In this document: positions 8,011 to 17,342 of the stretch, piece by piece
Layout: the number at the start of each line of letters is the position of its first letter
How positions within the stretch are numbered: position 1 is the stretch's first letter
Assembly (NCBI GenBank): GCA_001931875.2
Contig: MSJH02000752.1
Coordinates: 1 to 17,342, forward strand
Direction of reading: 5' to 3'
Source of the DNA: Byssochlamys sp. IMV 00236
Taxonomy: Eukaryota; Ascomycota; Eurotiomycetes; Eurotiales; Thermoascaceae
Length of the DNA stretch: 17,342 bases
Translations under genes and position numbers: made by a program
Notes under the pieces: model-generated
Databases searched by the model: none
Told to the model about the DNA's origin: nothing
What the model saw: the letters and a program-made list of their open reading frames with translations, nothing else

Positions 8011-10253
8011 TATGACCCTGTTTATATAAATGACTTTGTAGGCTATTCGTAAGAAAATTGAACAAGAATTATCAAAGAAGAGAGGCAACTCTACTCGTAT
8101 CAGACAAACCAAGAAAATTGCAGGTACCGTATCTGCCCTCCGACCAGCACAGGCCTTGACCGTCAGGGAAAGTATACTGGTGATCGAAGCAGCCCAATTG
8201 ATGGCTGCTAAAAGGAGTGATTGTGTCTTGGTAGTCGATGACGAAGAACATTTGAGTGGTATCTTTACTGTAAGTTCTATACTACTCACACTTTACCTTA
8301 TCTAATTATATATGATAGGCAAAAGATTTGGCTTATCGCGTAGTAGCAGATAATCTGGACGCTAGGTAAATTCATTGTTTCTTATCTTATTCTTTACTCA
8401 TATATGAAATAGATCAACTACGGTAGCTGAAATCATGACAAGGAACCCCATGTGCGTTACTGCCGATACCTCTGCTCAAGATGCTCTGAACCTCATGGTT
8501 TCCCGCGGTTTTCGTCACTTGGTATACAAATAACGTGAAAAAACTGCCCCAAAAATCATTCGATTTTTTACATTCATCCCATTTATATAGCCCGTTTGTA
8601 ATGAAGAAGGCGACATCTTTGGCTTACTCGACATCACCAAGTGTATCTATGAAGCACTTCATAAAATGGAAAAGGCATACGGGTCATCACGTAAACTGTA
8701 TGACGCATTAGAAGGTGTCGAACGGGAATGGGCCAATAGCCCAGTTCAGCTCGTTCAGTATATGGAAGCACTCAAAGATAAGATGTCTTGCCCTGATCTG
8801 ACAACTGTCCTGGATCATGCCGAACCTGTTCAAGTCGCTATGAAGACTCAAGTAAGAGAAGTCGCTCGATTGATGAAAGAGTATCACACAACAGCTGTCC
8901 TTGTGATGGATCATGGTGGACTCGCTGGTATTTTTACGGTATTTCCCATTTTGAATATTTTTTTGGGAAGGTCCTGACATTTTTTTTATATATATAGTCT
9001 AAAGATATCGTCTTGAGAGTCATTGCCGCCGGTCTTGCTCCCGATAGTTGCTCAGTCGTACGTGTGATGACACCTCATCCTGACACAGCCTTACCTTCAA
9101 CAAGCATTTTAGACGCTTTGAAAAAAATGCATGGTAAAAAAGAAGGGGGGGAACTATTTTATCACTTTGCTTATTACTTTTTATATAGATGGTCATTATT
9201 TAAATTTACCTGTATTAGACGAAGAAAGAAACATTGTGGGCTTAATCGACGTCCTTCGATTGACTTATGCCACTTTAGAACAGGTTAAAAAAAAAAAACA
9301 GAACAAAATGAAAAGAGGTGTAACATCCAAAATAGATCAATAGCATCGAAGGTAATCAGGGAGATGGAGCCAAGTTTTGGCACAGCATTGCGGCCGTAGG
9401 AGACCCTACCGAGACAGAATCAGCCATTTCCGATTCACTCTCTCAAGCAGCCAACTCACCCATGTTTCAAAACGATCGGCTACTCTCACCCATGCCAGGC
9501 CATGCACCGACCTACACGGGACTGGGCTATGCAGAGCTCACACCAGGTGATTCAGCATCCATGATACATGACAACGATAACACCTCGACCGTCTCTTCTC
9601 ATATCAACAATACCTTTTCGTTCAAGTTTAATTATGGAAACAAGACACACCGGTTCCGTCACGAGATTGGTAATTTTGCCAGTTTCTTGGAGACGATCCA
9701 ACAAAAGATCATGACAGAACATCTCTCACTCTCACAGTCGTACGTGGCAGTGCATCACAAGGAAGATGAAAATTGGTTGACAGTTGCTTATCTGGATGAT
9801 GAAAACGATCAAGTCTTAATGACATGTGATTCAGATCTGATAGATGCAGTTCAAATAGCAAAGAAGTCAGGTATGGATCGTGTTCGGTTGTTTGTGCATG
9901 ATTCGATGGCAGAGCAAAAGACAGTGGAGCAGGTTCCGGTTGAGTTACCCATGTCGCCTCCTGTCTCTGTCGAGCCTGTGATAGAAAAGAAGCCTGAACC
10001 AAAACAGAAACCACAAAGGCGTCAACAAGAAGAAGAAGAAGGAGAAGACGATGACGATGAAGAAGAGGAAGAAGAAGAAGAAGAATTGAAAAGAAGAAAA
10101 CGAAAACACAGTCTAGACAAAAAGAAGACAAGAAAACAAAACGTAGAATACAATTTACCCATTCCTCAAGAACTGATGTTACCAGCGGCCATTACGTTCC
10201 TTGGCGTGGTTATTCTCGGTGTGTTTACTATATCAAGATTAACATCCAAATAA
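7825..10253 (+). CDS. mug70: Four-CBS plus PB1 domain protein with C-terminal membrane anchor (Mug70-like)
   Basis: Eight exons: 7825-7956, 8042-8269, 8319-8365, 8413-8521, 8591-8938, 8998-9133, 9189-9283, 9336-10253; every junction keeps phase and the product is 670 aa, near the size of fission yeast Mug70. CBS motifs occupy about residues 72-131, 137-195, 250-310 and 313-370 (ending LTYATLEQINSI, a family hallmark). CBS pairs usually bind adenine nucleotides or other ligands; none can be assigned here. A PB1 domain spans about 458-552 (FSFKFNYGNKTHRFR ... DNDQVLMTCDSDL-type OPCA acidic motif), a module for heterodimerisation. An acidic Glu/Asp run followed by a Lys/Arg run (about 596-633) leads to a single hydrophobic segment at about 645-667, three residues from the end, predicting a tail-anchored membrane protein. 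The Ser/Thr-rich N-terminus is disordered. Intron 1 contains A49. Function in fungi is poorly known. Confidence 0.93.
7959..8007 (+). repeat. A49 homopolymer inside intron 1 of the CBS/PB1 gene
   Basis: Forty-nine consecutive A follow the GT of the donor and fill more than half of the 85-nt intron (7957-8041). The remaining 34 nt hold the branch region and the acceptor TTTGTAG. Confidence 0.9.
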
Positions 10254-10303
10254 CTTTAGAATTTTCTTTTTTTTTCTCTTTATTTATATAATCATAGTAA
10301 TAT

Positions 10304-10309
10304 AATAAA
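10304..10309 (+). terminator. Poly(A) signal of the CBS/PB1 gene
   Basis: AATAAA 51 nt after the stop codon. The convergent transcription factor gene has its own AATAAA on the minus strand at 10284-10279. The two genes are 63 nt apart at their stops, so their 3' UTRs overlap. Confidence 0.55.
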
Positions 10310-10316
10310 ACGTTCC

Positions 10317-13297
10317 TTATGCCGTATCTTCCCAATCACGATGAGTTCGTTTTTTCCCGCCTGGGTACATCAAATCATTATCATTCTGAGGAGGAAATGC
10401 AGCAGCAGTAGGATTAAACGTGTTTGTGTTGTAAAGCAACGCATTCATGTCCATGTTTATCGAACCAAACAAGTCGTGGGGGTCAAAGTTGGTTTGTTGG
10501 TTACTGTAGATGGGTGGCTGAGGCATAGTAAACAGCTCGGTGTTATTGAGGAACTGCTGAGAATACTGCTGAGATTGGTGTCCAGAGGAAAAGTTATAGC
10601 CAACAGAATCAAAGCTTGCTGGGCTATTGGCGTCTGTCCTCGCATCAAACATGTAGAATGGCTGCTGGTTTCGTGTGGCAGGCGTGCTTGAGCTAGACAC
10701 AACCGTAGGTGGTGTTGCCGTCGCTGTCGTCGCCGTCGCTGTTGTGTTAGTGGTAGTGGTTGACGTGCTAGCGGGCATGTCAAAATTCATGTCTCCTAGC
10801 AACATACCGGTGTTATGGTTGCCTGTGTTTGATTGAGGAGGAGACATGCCGAAATCCATCAAGCTATTACCATTGAATATTAAGTTGGTTTCGACGCCAA
10901 TAAGACTACTTGGATCATGAAAGTTGATCGTCTGCTGTTGTTGCTGATGATGATGTGGATGATGAGGCATAGGAGACTGGTGTTTAGCTTGGATGGGTGA
11001 TGCTGTACTGTTGATCGACGTAGGAGGTGGAGTAGGTGTAGTCGTATACAAAGGCTGAGAAGGTTGTAATCGCAAATTATTAAACATTGGTTGGGTGGTA
11101 TTAGTTGCATTATTATTATTAGTATGTAGTGTTGTATTTCCGCTATTCGTGGACGTAGTAGTATGTGTCGTTGTACTAGGTTGAGGAGATTCAAATACTG
11201 CGGGATTAAAGACAGAAGATATCGATTGTTGATTGATGGAGTCTTCGTTCACATGAGGCAAGTCCTTCAAGTTTGTGTACAAGTTGTTCTTCTTCAAAAA
11301 TGCTTCAATCGATTCAATGATATCACACACCTTGACCATATAAGTTAAAGGAGACTCCCTGAGTACATTAGCTGTGATGATGAGATTACGCTGAGCCAAG
11401 TAAGACACTTCTTTTTCATTGGACAATGCATTTGCTTGATGTATTGTGACACTAGCAATGATTCCGTCCATAGCATAAAAGAATTGACACCATTTTAAAT
11501 TATTTGCATATAAGGCTAACATTCTAGTGATGAGATTTGCGGATTTTGTACAAATGTTTAACGACAATAAGGCAACAGGGGTAGCTGTTTGGTCTTGCTT
11601 TGGTAAAAAGAATTTATGAAGCATGATCCAAGTGGTTTGATATTGGATGTTGAGAATCAGACAAGCTTCATCTCTAAAAGAGTTTGTTTTCTGAAGTGAT
11701 GACTCATCTGTAAAGTGTAATTCCTGAGGTAATTCAGATAGCCAGTTGGTTAAAGCGTTTTCTAGTCTTGAAATGGCCGACAAAAGTGACTGTCCAGATT
11801 GTTCAGAGGGTAAATGTTTGGTGATGTCCTTTCTGATTCTCATCAATTTGATCGAATAGACTGTAAAGTGAATTCTGTAACCTGTCTCTTCATCTTCATG
11901 GTCCAATCGAACGGGATATTCCAAGTCACAGTCTTTATCATCTACCATAGTCGGTCTATTGCTTTCTAATGCTGCACATAAATCTAACCAGTAAGCTGAC
12001 CACCAAAGACGTTTATTTGTTTCACGCTGATTTAAATCAGCCGACATGTGTTCCTTCTTGTGGAACTTTAGATCTTGTGCCATTCGGATGGCGAGTCCAA
12101 TGTAGAGATAGGCAAGACTTGACCGTTCACTTGACAACTGATACATGTACAGGTTTAAGAGAGCGTGAATTGTCGTTGGACTGCTGATATCAAAACATTT
12201 CTTTAATAGCTGTCTCGCGTTCTTAAAATAGACTTCACCCATATTTGATGGCGCAGCAGTAGTAATTGAGTGATAAATACATCCATGCTTTGAGACCCAA
12301 GCATCAATTGAGTTCTTCAAGAGAGGATCGAGTGTATCATTCGTATATTGTTGCATGAATGATTCTTTATCAACAATTTCATAAGCCAAAAAGCATGAAT
12401 GATAGCACGAGTGCATTAAATTGTCCAAGACGTCCTTTGGTAGCGTAGTTGACATGGCCTGTTGTTGATTCTCTTCTATCAGTTTCTTTTCCTGTAGGAT
12501 CTTTTTGGCCTCTGTATCATCCACTTCCCAAAGTCTACCTGGTTCATTTGCATTACTGTCCGCACCGAATATGTTTCTTTTTGTTTGTTGTTGTTGTTGT
12601 TGTTGTTGCTGCTGCTGTTGTTGTTGATGTCTACGCGATGACGATGAAGAATAAATAGAGTTTTCAGGATTGAATAAACTGGTAGAGCTAGAGTCATTAT
12701 TGATATTCAATTGACTAATTCCGTTCAGCAATATTTTATATAAATCAGCCACACTTGCGATATTTGTGTCAATCCTTAATCCAGATGGTGACAAAGATAG
12801 CTTCCATGTTACTGATTGATTGCTATTGGTGATATCTCCATGACTCGTTAACTGCATCGTATTGTTATCTTCCATTGTCTTTGTGCTCGTTGTTGTAGTG
12901 ACTGAAGAAGCGTATGAATTTATATTATCCTTCATGTTTGCCAACTCAACTTGCATCTTTCGCATTCTTTCCTTTAATTCTTCAACATGATTACCCAATT
13001 GATCGAATGCATGACCATCTACTCTACGAGGTGGAGTAGCATAACTACAGGGTAAGCCTGCTATAGCACAACGACCACAAGTAGGTTGAACAAAATCACA
13101 TTTAACTTTCTTCTTTCTACATCGAATACACTACAAAAGTATAAACATATATATATTTTTACATGATATTCTATGTAAATACTTACAGCCAAACTAGACC
13201 GTGGTCGCTTGGGCCTAGTCTGTTCAGGTTGTTTAGGCGATTGTTGCTGTTGTTGCTGTTGTTGTTGTTGTTGGTTACTATCGAATACAGAAGACAT
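10317..13297 (-). CDS. Zn2Cys6 transcription factor with fungal-specific TF domain
   Basis: Two exons, 13297-13187 and 13130-10317, with a 56-nt intron 13186-13131 (GTAAGT ... TTTTGTAG); product 974 aa. A Gln11 tract (13241-13273) and a basic stretch (RPKRPR) precede a perfect binuclear zinc cluster at residues 38-65: C-x2-C-x6-C-x6-C-x2-C-x6-C (CIRCRKKKVKC ... CGRC ... C), split off right at its first Cys by the intron. A short coiled coil follows (LGNHVEELKERMRKMQVELANMK), probably for dimerisation. A Gln14 tract is encoded at 12585-12626. The middle region is the fungal-specific TF domain (AYLYIGLAIRMAQDLKFH, ETNKRLWWSAYWLDLCAALE). The last ~350 residues are Thr/Asn/Gln/Ser/Pro-rich with His and Thr runs, a likely activation region. 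Nuclear DNA-binding regulator; the regulon cannot be inferred. A CCAAT box at 13405-13409 lies about 108 bp upstream of its ATG, beside the 3' end of the next gene. Confidence 0.92.
12585..12626 (-). repeat. CAA/CAG repeat encoding Gln14
   Basis: Fourteen consecutive Gln codons in the transcription factor gene, mostly CAA with three adjacent CAG. A second tract of eleven Gln codons is at 13241-13273 in exon 1. Confidence 0.9.
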
Positions 13298-13413
13298 GGA
13301 ATGCAATGTCTTCTTTTTTTTTTTGTAGAAAGAAAAGGAATAAATTATAAAAAGGAAAAAAGAAAATAAGGTTTTTGATGTATAAACTGTGTTTAAATAG
13401 TCAACCAATCGTT

Positions 13414-15037
13414 TTATTCTAATGATCCTAAGGCTGGTTCACTTAAATCTATCGTACTTGGGTTACTTGAAGTCCTTGGGAACAGGTTTGGACTGATTGG
13501 GATAATTGGACTCATAGGTTCCCTTACAATTTCACCACTAGCACCCAAATTGATTTTACTCAATTTTCTGACTGAAGGTGACTTTTTTAATTTAGGACGG
13601 TGAGTGTCGACAGCATCAATGTCGACTACATGAATATATGAATAATCAAAAGAATAAAGACTAGTGTTATGCATACCTTTATATCTCTTTTCTTCACATC
13701 CATAAGCCTTGGGTGTTAGTTCAATCACGGTATGGAGAGGTATCTTGATATAAGGTAAATCTTCATGATTGTAATTCATAAAGTAAGCATAGATACACCT
13801 TAAAATAGCCTGATGACCGATAATCAAAATATTTTCATGTCTTTCTAATTCCATAATGATAGGCTCCAATCGAAGGACAACATCTCTATAAGATTCACCA
13901 CCTCTATAACGATAATTAAATTTATCTTCATCACGATTAGCAAAATCCTCGGGATATTTTTGTTCAATCTCTTCATAGGTCATTCCATCACATACACCAG
14001 CGTCCAGTTCATCCAGGGCCTTCCATTGTAATTTTGGATAATCTAGGTATTGACTTGTCTCTATCGTTCTTTTCAAAGTGGATGTCCAAATGACCAGATC
14101 TTGTGTGCCCAAATTTTGAATCAATTCTGGTAACTTGGTAGCATAAAGTAGACCTCTTTCGGATAACGAGGAATCACCACCGATTTTACCTTCAAGATTA
14201 TATTGAGATTCACCATGTCGACTGAAATAGATCTTTCTGGGTGCAATGTGTAAATTCATGAGATAATAAACAATTCTTGATTCCAAATAGCCTTGAATCA
14301 TATTGATTATATTTTGACTTCCAACATTAATCAGCTTGATAAAAGTCAAATCCTTTTCAGTGATCGTCTCATATTGTTCCTTGTAATGATCAATGCGAGC
14401 AATAAAATCAACAGCTGCCTCATCTGGATCCGTGTTGGCATAATCGGGAGAAGATAATTTGACTTCCTTAATATTAGCCAATATCAATGCTTCATCTTGA
14501 CAAATAGATTCAATAAATAGCACTTGGATATCGTGTTTACTCAGTTTTTCATATAACCATCGTCTTCTCTTTTTGGTACTGTTTGTTGCATCGTAAATAG
14601 CCACGATACCTTGATCATTACTGAACCATTCAATCATATCTTGTAATGCAGCAGCAGCAGCTTCTCTTCTTTGTTGTTCTCCTATACTGTTGTGTGGATC
14701 AAAAAATGTATGAGGTAAACTTGCACCATGAAGCTTTCTTCGATAGTTTCCAACATTAAATACTTTGGTCTTTATTCCCAGCCAAGTAAGATATCGACAG
14801 ACTATTTAAAGAGTGTGAATAGGATATATACATCACAGAATAGTTTATACCTTTTTGAGATATATATGTCTTTCCTCTGGCAGGTAATCCTACCATCTAT
14901 TAAATCAGAGTTATTTCAAACAAACACTAGCAGATAACTTTCTACTTACAACACAGGCAATGCGTAGATCTAAACAAATACATGTTATTTCTTTCTACAA
15001 TTGAGCATTAACTATAATAATATTTACTTGAACTCAT
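13414..15037 (-). CDS. FBP26: 6-phosphofructo-2-kinase/fructose-2,6-bisphosphatase (Fbp26-like)
   Basis: Sets the level of fructose 2,6-bisphosphate, the activator of glycolysis and inhibitor of gluconeogenesis. Four exons: 15037-15028 (10 nt), 14969-14950 (20 nt), 14896-14851 and 14801-13414; introns 58, 53 and 49 nt; product 487 aa (yeast Fbp26 is about 450). The N-terminus MSSNLRIACVMVGLPARGKT matches the short Fbp26-type start. Kinase half: Walker A GLPARGKT (13-20), NVGNYRRKLHG for fructose-6-phosphate, DATNST at about 96-101. Phosphatase half: SRHGES with catalytic His221, the acid LDELDAG (Glu290), RYRGGESY, and GHQAILR with His355; the catalytic His is kept, so phosphatase activity is expected. 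Kinase activity is plausible but not provable from sequence. A Ser/Pro-rich C-terminal tail (KKSPSVRKLSK) offers phosphorylation sites. AATAAA (13418-13413) overlaps the stop codon, and the transcription factor gene starts 116 nt downstream on the same strand. Confidence 0.93.
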
Positions 15038-15598
15038 TTTATTGTTGTCGTAGATAAGAGAAGGGAAAAATAAAAAGATCAAAAAATTTTAGTGCTGATA
15101 CTGAGTGTCAAAATGATCACCCTTATCACAATAATAATGAGCTTATTTATAGTATACATCCTTCACTTTTTTTTTTTATTATTCAATAGATAAATAACGT
15201 CATCTTTTTATAGATATATTATATCTATATTCTTATAAAGAGCTTTGTCAATGACGACACTCTTTTAGAAAATAAAACCAAACTTATAAACTGTTTCAAT
15301 TGATCTCTCTTTTTATTTAACAGCAGACAAGTTCAAAAAAAAAGAAGTTGGATAATCGTATGTTTGACTTTATGGATCAGCTCATATAAATATATAAAGA
15401 AACTTGTCTCTCCCTTTCAAAATAGAATCTAATCATTACGCAATTTTGACTGTCACAATGAATATTATTACATCCATGGAGGGTGCATTATTATTTTTCT
15501 GGTTTCTTTTTTATTTTCCTTTTTATTTTCATTTTCCTTTTTTATTTTCCTTTCTTTCTCTCTCTTTTTTTTACTCTCATCCCTTTTATAATTAAAAC
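15038..15598. promoter_or_regulatory. Divergent promoter region of the Fbp26-like and SamB/Mub1 genes
   Basis: A 561-bp AT-rich spacer between divergent starts. Seen in it: a 17-bp inverted repeat at 15211-15227; two ACGTCA/TGACG half-sites of CRE type (15198-15202 and 15252-15256); TATA-like TATAAATA at 15385-15392; and a long CT/T-rich tract (about 15494-15585) just before the SamB/Mub1 ATG, typical of fungal core promoters. An ORF of 45 codons (15458-15595) lies in this tract in the same frame as the downstream gene. No other gene. Confidence 0.55.
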
Positions 15599-17147
15599 AT
15601 GCGTGAGCCTAATTTCAGCTCCACAGCCCAAAATAGAGCAGCTGTTGTTATTTCATCTACTTTATATGATCGAAGAGCTTTAGATTGTACAGCAACTCTA
15701 CCTTTAGTCAATTCATTAACTCATCTTGCTTACATGACTTCTACTTCACCACGCATTCGTGAAATCTTGGCAGCAGATGGTGGATTAGAAAGATTAGTAA
15801 AAATACTTGCTACTTGCCAATATACGGATAAACACTCTTTATGGAAATGGTCCTTAGCTTTTCAGTGCGTCGTCAATGTGGGTGTCCGTGGGACAGAGGC
15901 TATTAGGACCCGTGTAGTGGAAGCTGGAGCAGTACACATCGTGCTGGCCATACTGGAAAATTTTATTCAAGCACTCGACCAAGCCAAACTAGACAAAGAC
16001 CAAGAAAAGAAACAAAGCTCGAATAATTTATTTGCAACCGCTTTAACTTTACCGATTTTACCGATTCAGCAACTCCAACAACAGCCATCAAGATCAACTC
16101 CTATTTTATCCTACCAACAGCAGTTATCATCTACGTCATCAGAAAAAGAGAATATATTTCAAAATAACACAAGAAATATGGAAAATACTAACAATAGCAT
16201 GCTATTTGTTATTCCAAAAAGACGGACTTTCCTTAAACGAACAGCAAAACCAAAGGCAAAACCATATACCGCATCTCTATCAAGTATTCCACTCTTAAAC
16301 AATCTATCCACTGACGCCATACTTCACCGTGAAGAAGACATTTTGTTATCCTTACAGCTTTTGGCTTACTTATCCAAATACCCTCAGATTCGTCAAGCAT
16401 TTCACAATAATCATCGACACAATGTATTTTCGGTGGTTGAAAAATTTACACATCGCATCCATCCTGCTGCCATCATTTATTGGGCCGGTGTCATCATGAG
16501 AAATGCTTGTAGAAAGGATGAAGCAAGAGGTGGTGTCAGACAGTGCGCAAATATGCAATGTGGTAAATGGGAAAGATTTCCTCGCGAATTTGCAAAGTGT
16601 CGTAGATGGTAATTTTTGATTTCTATTTTATAAAGTAAATGTGCTAACGTATTTTATTAGTCGAAAAGCCAAATATTGCTCAAAAGCTTGCCAATCAAAA
16701 GCTTGGGCTGATGGCCATCGGTGGTGGTGTGTTGAAAGACCTCATAGTAGTCATCCACCCAATCCTACTGCAACATCTTCAACTACTGCTGCTGCTGCTG
16801 CTGCCGTTGTCGCCGCTGCTCCACCTCCACCTCCACCGACAGAACAAGTAGTTCATTTAGAGGATACGGCTACATCGGACGTGATGACAATCCCTATTGA
16901 CACCAACAATACCAACACAAATGAAGGAAATGAGGCTGGTGATAATAGCAATACAACTAGAAGATCATCACTGGCTGTTACAACCGAAAATACCCTTCGT
17001 CCTCCTCGTGAACAGGAACTCTTATTTTATCACCATACTCAGCGGAGGAACTCTCGTTCGGTGCGTAGTCTGGCATCAGGATCATCCACTGAAGTTGAAG
17101 GCGATACAGAAACAACTCGTCCCCGAGATTTAATGGATGTTGATTAA
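15599..17147 (+). CDS. samB: MYND zinc-finger protein of the SamB/Mub1 family
   Basis: Two exons, 15599-16608 and 16661-17147, with a 52-nt intron (donor GTAATT, branch GCTAAC, acceptor ATTAG); product 498 aa. In yeast Mub1 works with the E3 ligase Ubr2 to ubiquitinate Rpn4; Aspergillus SamB affects septation and branching. The N-terminus is highly characteristic: MREPNFS, LYDRRALDCTATLPLVNSL, HLAYMTS, WKWSLAFQCVVNVGVRG, an armadillo-like helical region to about residue 125. A low-complexity linker follows. The MYND finger spans about 316-360 (C316, C321, C334, C337, C343, C347, H356, C360: QCANMQCGKWERFPREFAKC, then CRKAKYCSKAC, GHRWWC). The intron splits the codon of C337 inside the finger. 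The C-terminal tail has Ala and Pro runs and Asn/Thr-rich acidic sequence. Start codon agrees with the conserved MRE start of the family. Confidence 0.94.
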
Positions 17148-17342
17148 TAACAATTTATAAAAAAAATATATATCTTCCCACACACACTCACACACGCACA
17201 CTCTATGACCTTTGGTATGACTTTTTTTTTTATTGCTCTTTTTTTTTGTTTGCTACGTACAATAATGCCACAGCTATACACACACACACACACATATTCA
17301 TAACATGATACATACGCAGATTATACAAAAAAAAAAAAAAAA
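17148..17342. other. 3' flank of the SamB/Mub1 gene with CA repeats and terminal A-run
   Basis: Imperfect CA-rich sequence at about 17178-17200, a T9-10 run near 17222, a (CA)8 microsatellite at 17279-17294, and an A-run from 17327 to the last base of the window. No canonical AATAAA was seen after the stop; AATAATG near 17261 is the closest. No gene. Confidence 0.6.

Noticed and set aside
7924..8289. 121-codon minus-strand ORF over the start of the CBS/PB1 gene
   Set aside because: It is antisense to confirmed CBS exons and contains a long Phe run from the A49 tract; it is a shadow of the coding strand.
9709..10131. 140-codon minus-strand ORF opposite the PB1 exon
   Set aside because: Leu-rich read of the acidic/basic codon repeats on the other strand; the PB1 frame explains the sequence.
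10341..11348. Several plus-strand and minus-strand ORFs inside the C-terminal part of the transcription factor gene
   Set aside because: They are alternative-frame reads of repetitive Gln/Asn/Thr codons; the Zn2Cys6 frame is continuous and has the domain homology.
16897..17133. 78-codon ORF in another frame in the last exon of the SamB/Mub1 gene
   Set aside because: Overlaps the confirmed MYND-protein tail and has no own promoter, splice signals or family match.
1..17342. CRISPR array, rRNA, biosynthetic cluster or defence-type system
   Set aside because: No regularly spaced repeats, no rRNA-like sequence, and the genes are ordinary eukaryotic housekeeping or regulatory families with introns.

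Overview
The window looks like nuclear DNA from a filamentous fungus, most likely a mucoromycete (Mucorales-type). It is AT-rich, its genes carry many very short introns (45-85 nt, GTAAGT-like donors, CTAAT/CTGAC-like branch sites, AG acceptors), intergenic spacers are small and full of A/T homopolymers, and a decayed LINE resembles those I remember from Mucorales. The genus is inference from style and protein recognition; no database search was run.

Layout, left to right: a bL19-type mitochondrial ribosomal protein (+, 37-599); a vacuolar membrane M28 metalloprotease of the Pff1 family (-, 644-3401, convergent with the first); a 5'-fragment of a LINE with a frameshift and a nonsense codon (+, 3698-4560); about 1 kb of non-coding DNA; a small Rho-family GTPase (+, 5607-6336); a Sip5-like RING protein (-, 6573-7418); a four-CBS plus PB1 protein with a C-terminal membrane anchor, Mug70-like (+, 7825-10253); a Zn2Cys6 transcription factor rich in Gln/Asn/Thr (-, 10317-13297); an Fbp26-like 6-phosphofructo-2-kinase/fructose-2,6-bisphosphatase (-, 13414-15037); and a SamB/Mub1-type MYND-finger protein (+, 15599-17147).

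All eight intact genes were assembled exon by exon so that reading phase is kept across every intron and the joined protein matches its family; exon limits are given in each entry. Most neighbours are unrelated housekeeping or regulatory genes and there is no evidence of a biosynthetic cluster or operon-like unit. Three genes touch carbon or ubiquitin signalling (Sip5-like, Fbp26-like, SamB/Mub1-like), but their proximity is not evidence of co-regulation.

I found no tRNA, rRNA, CRISPR array or clearly new multi-gene system. The observations most worth checking are a 49-nt A homopolymer inside intron 1 of the CBS/PB1 gene, an apparent CBS-pair duplication that kept an intron position, a Rho GTPase with a reduced Rho insert, two coding micro-exons at the start of the Fbp26-like gene, a proximal poison acceptor in the Sip5-like gene, and an in-frame upstream ORF ending one codon before the SamB/Mub1 start.
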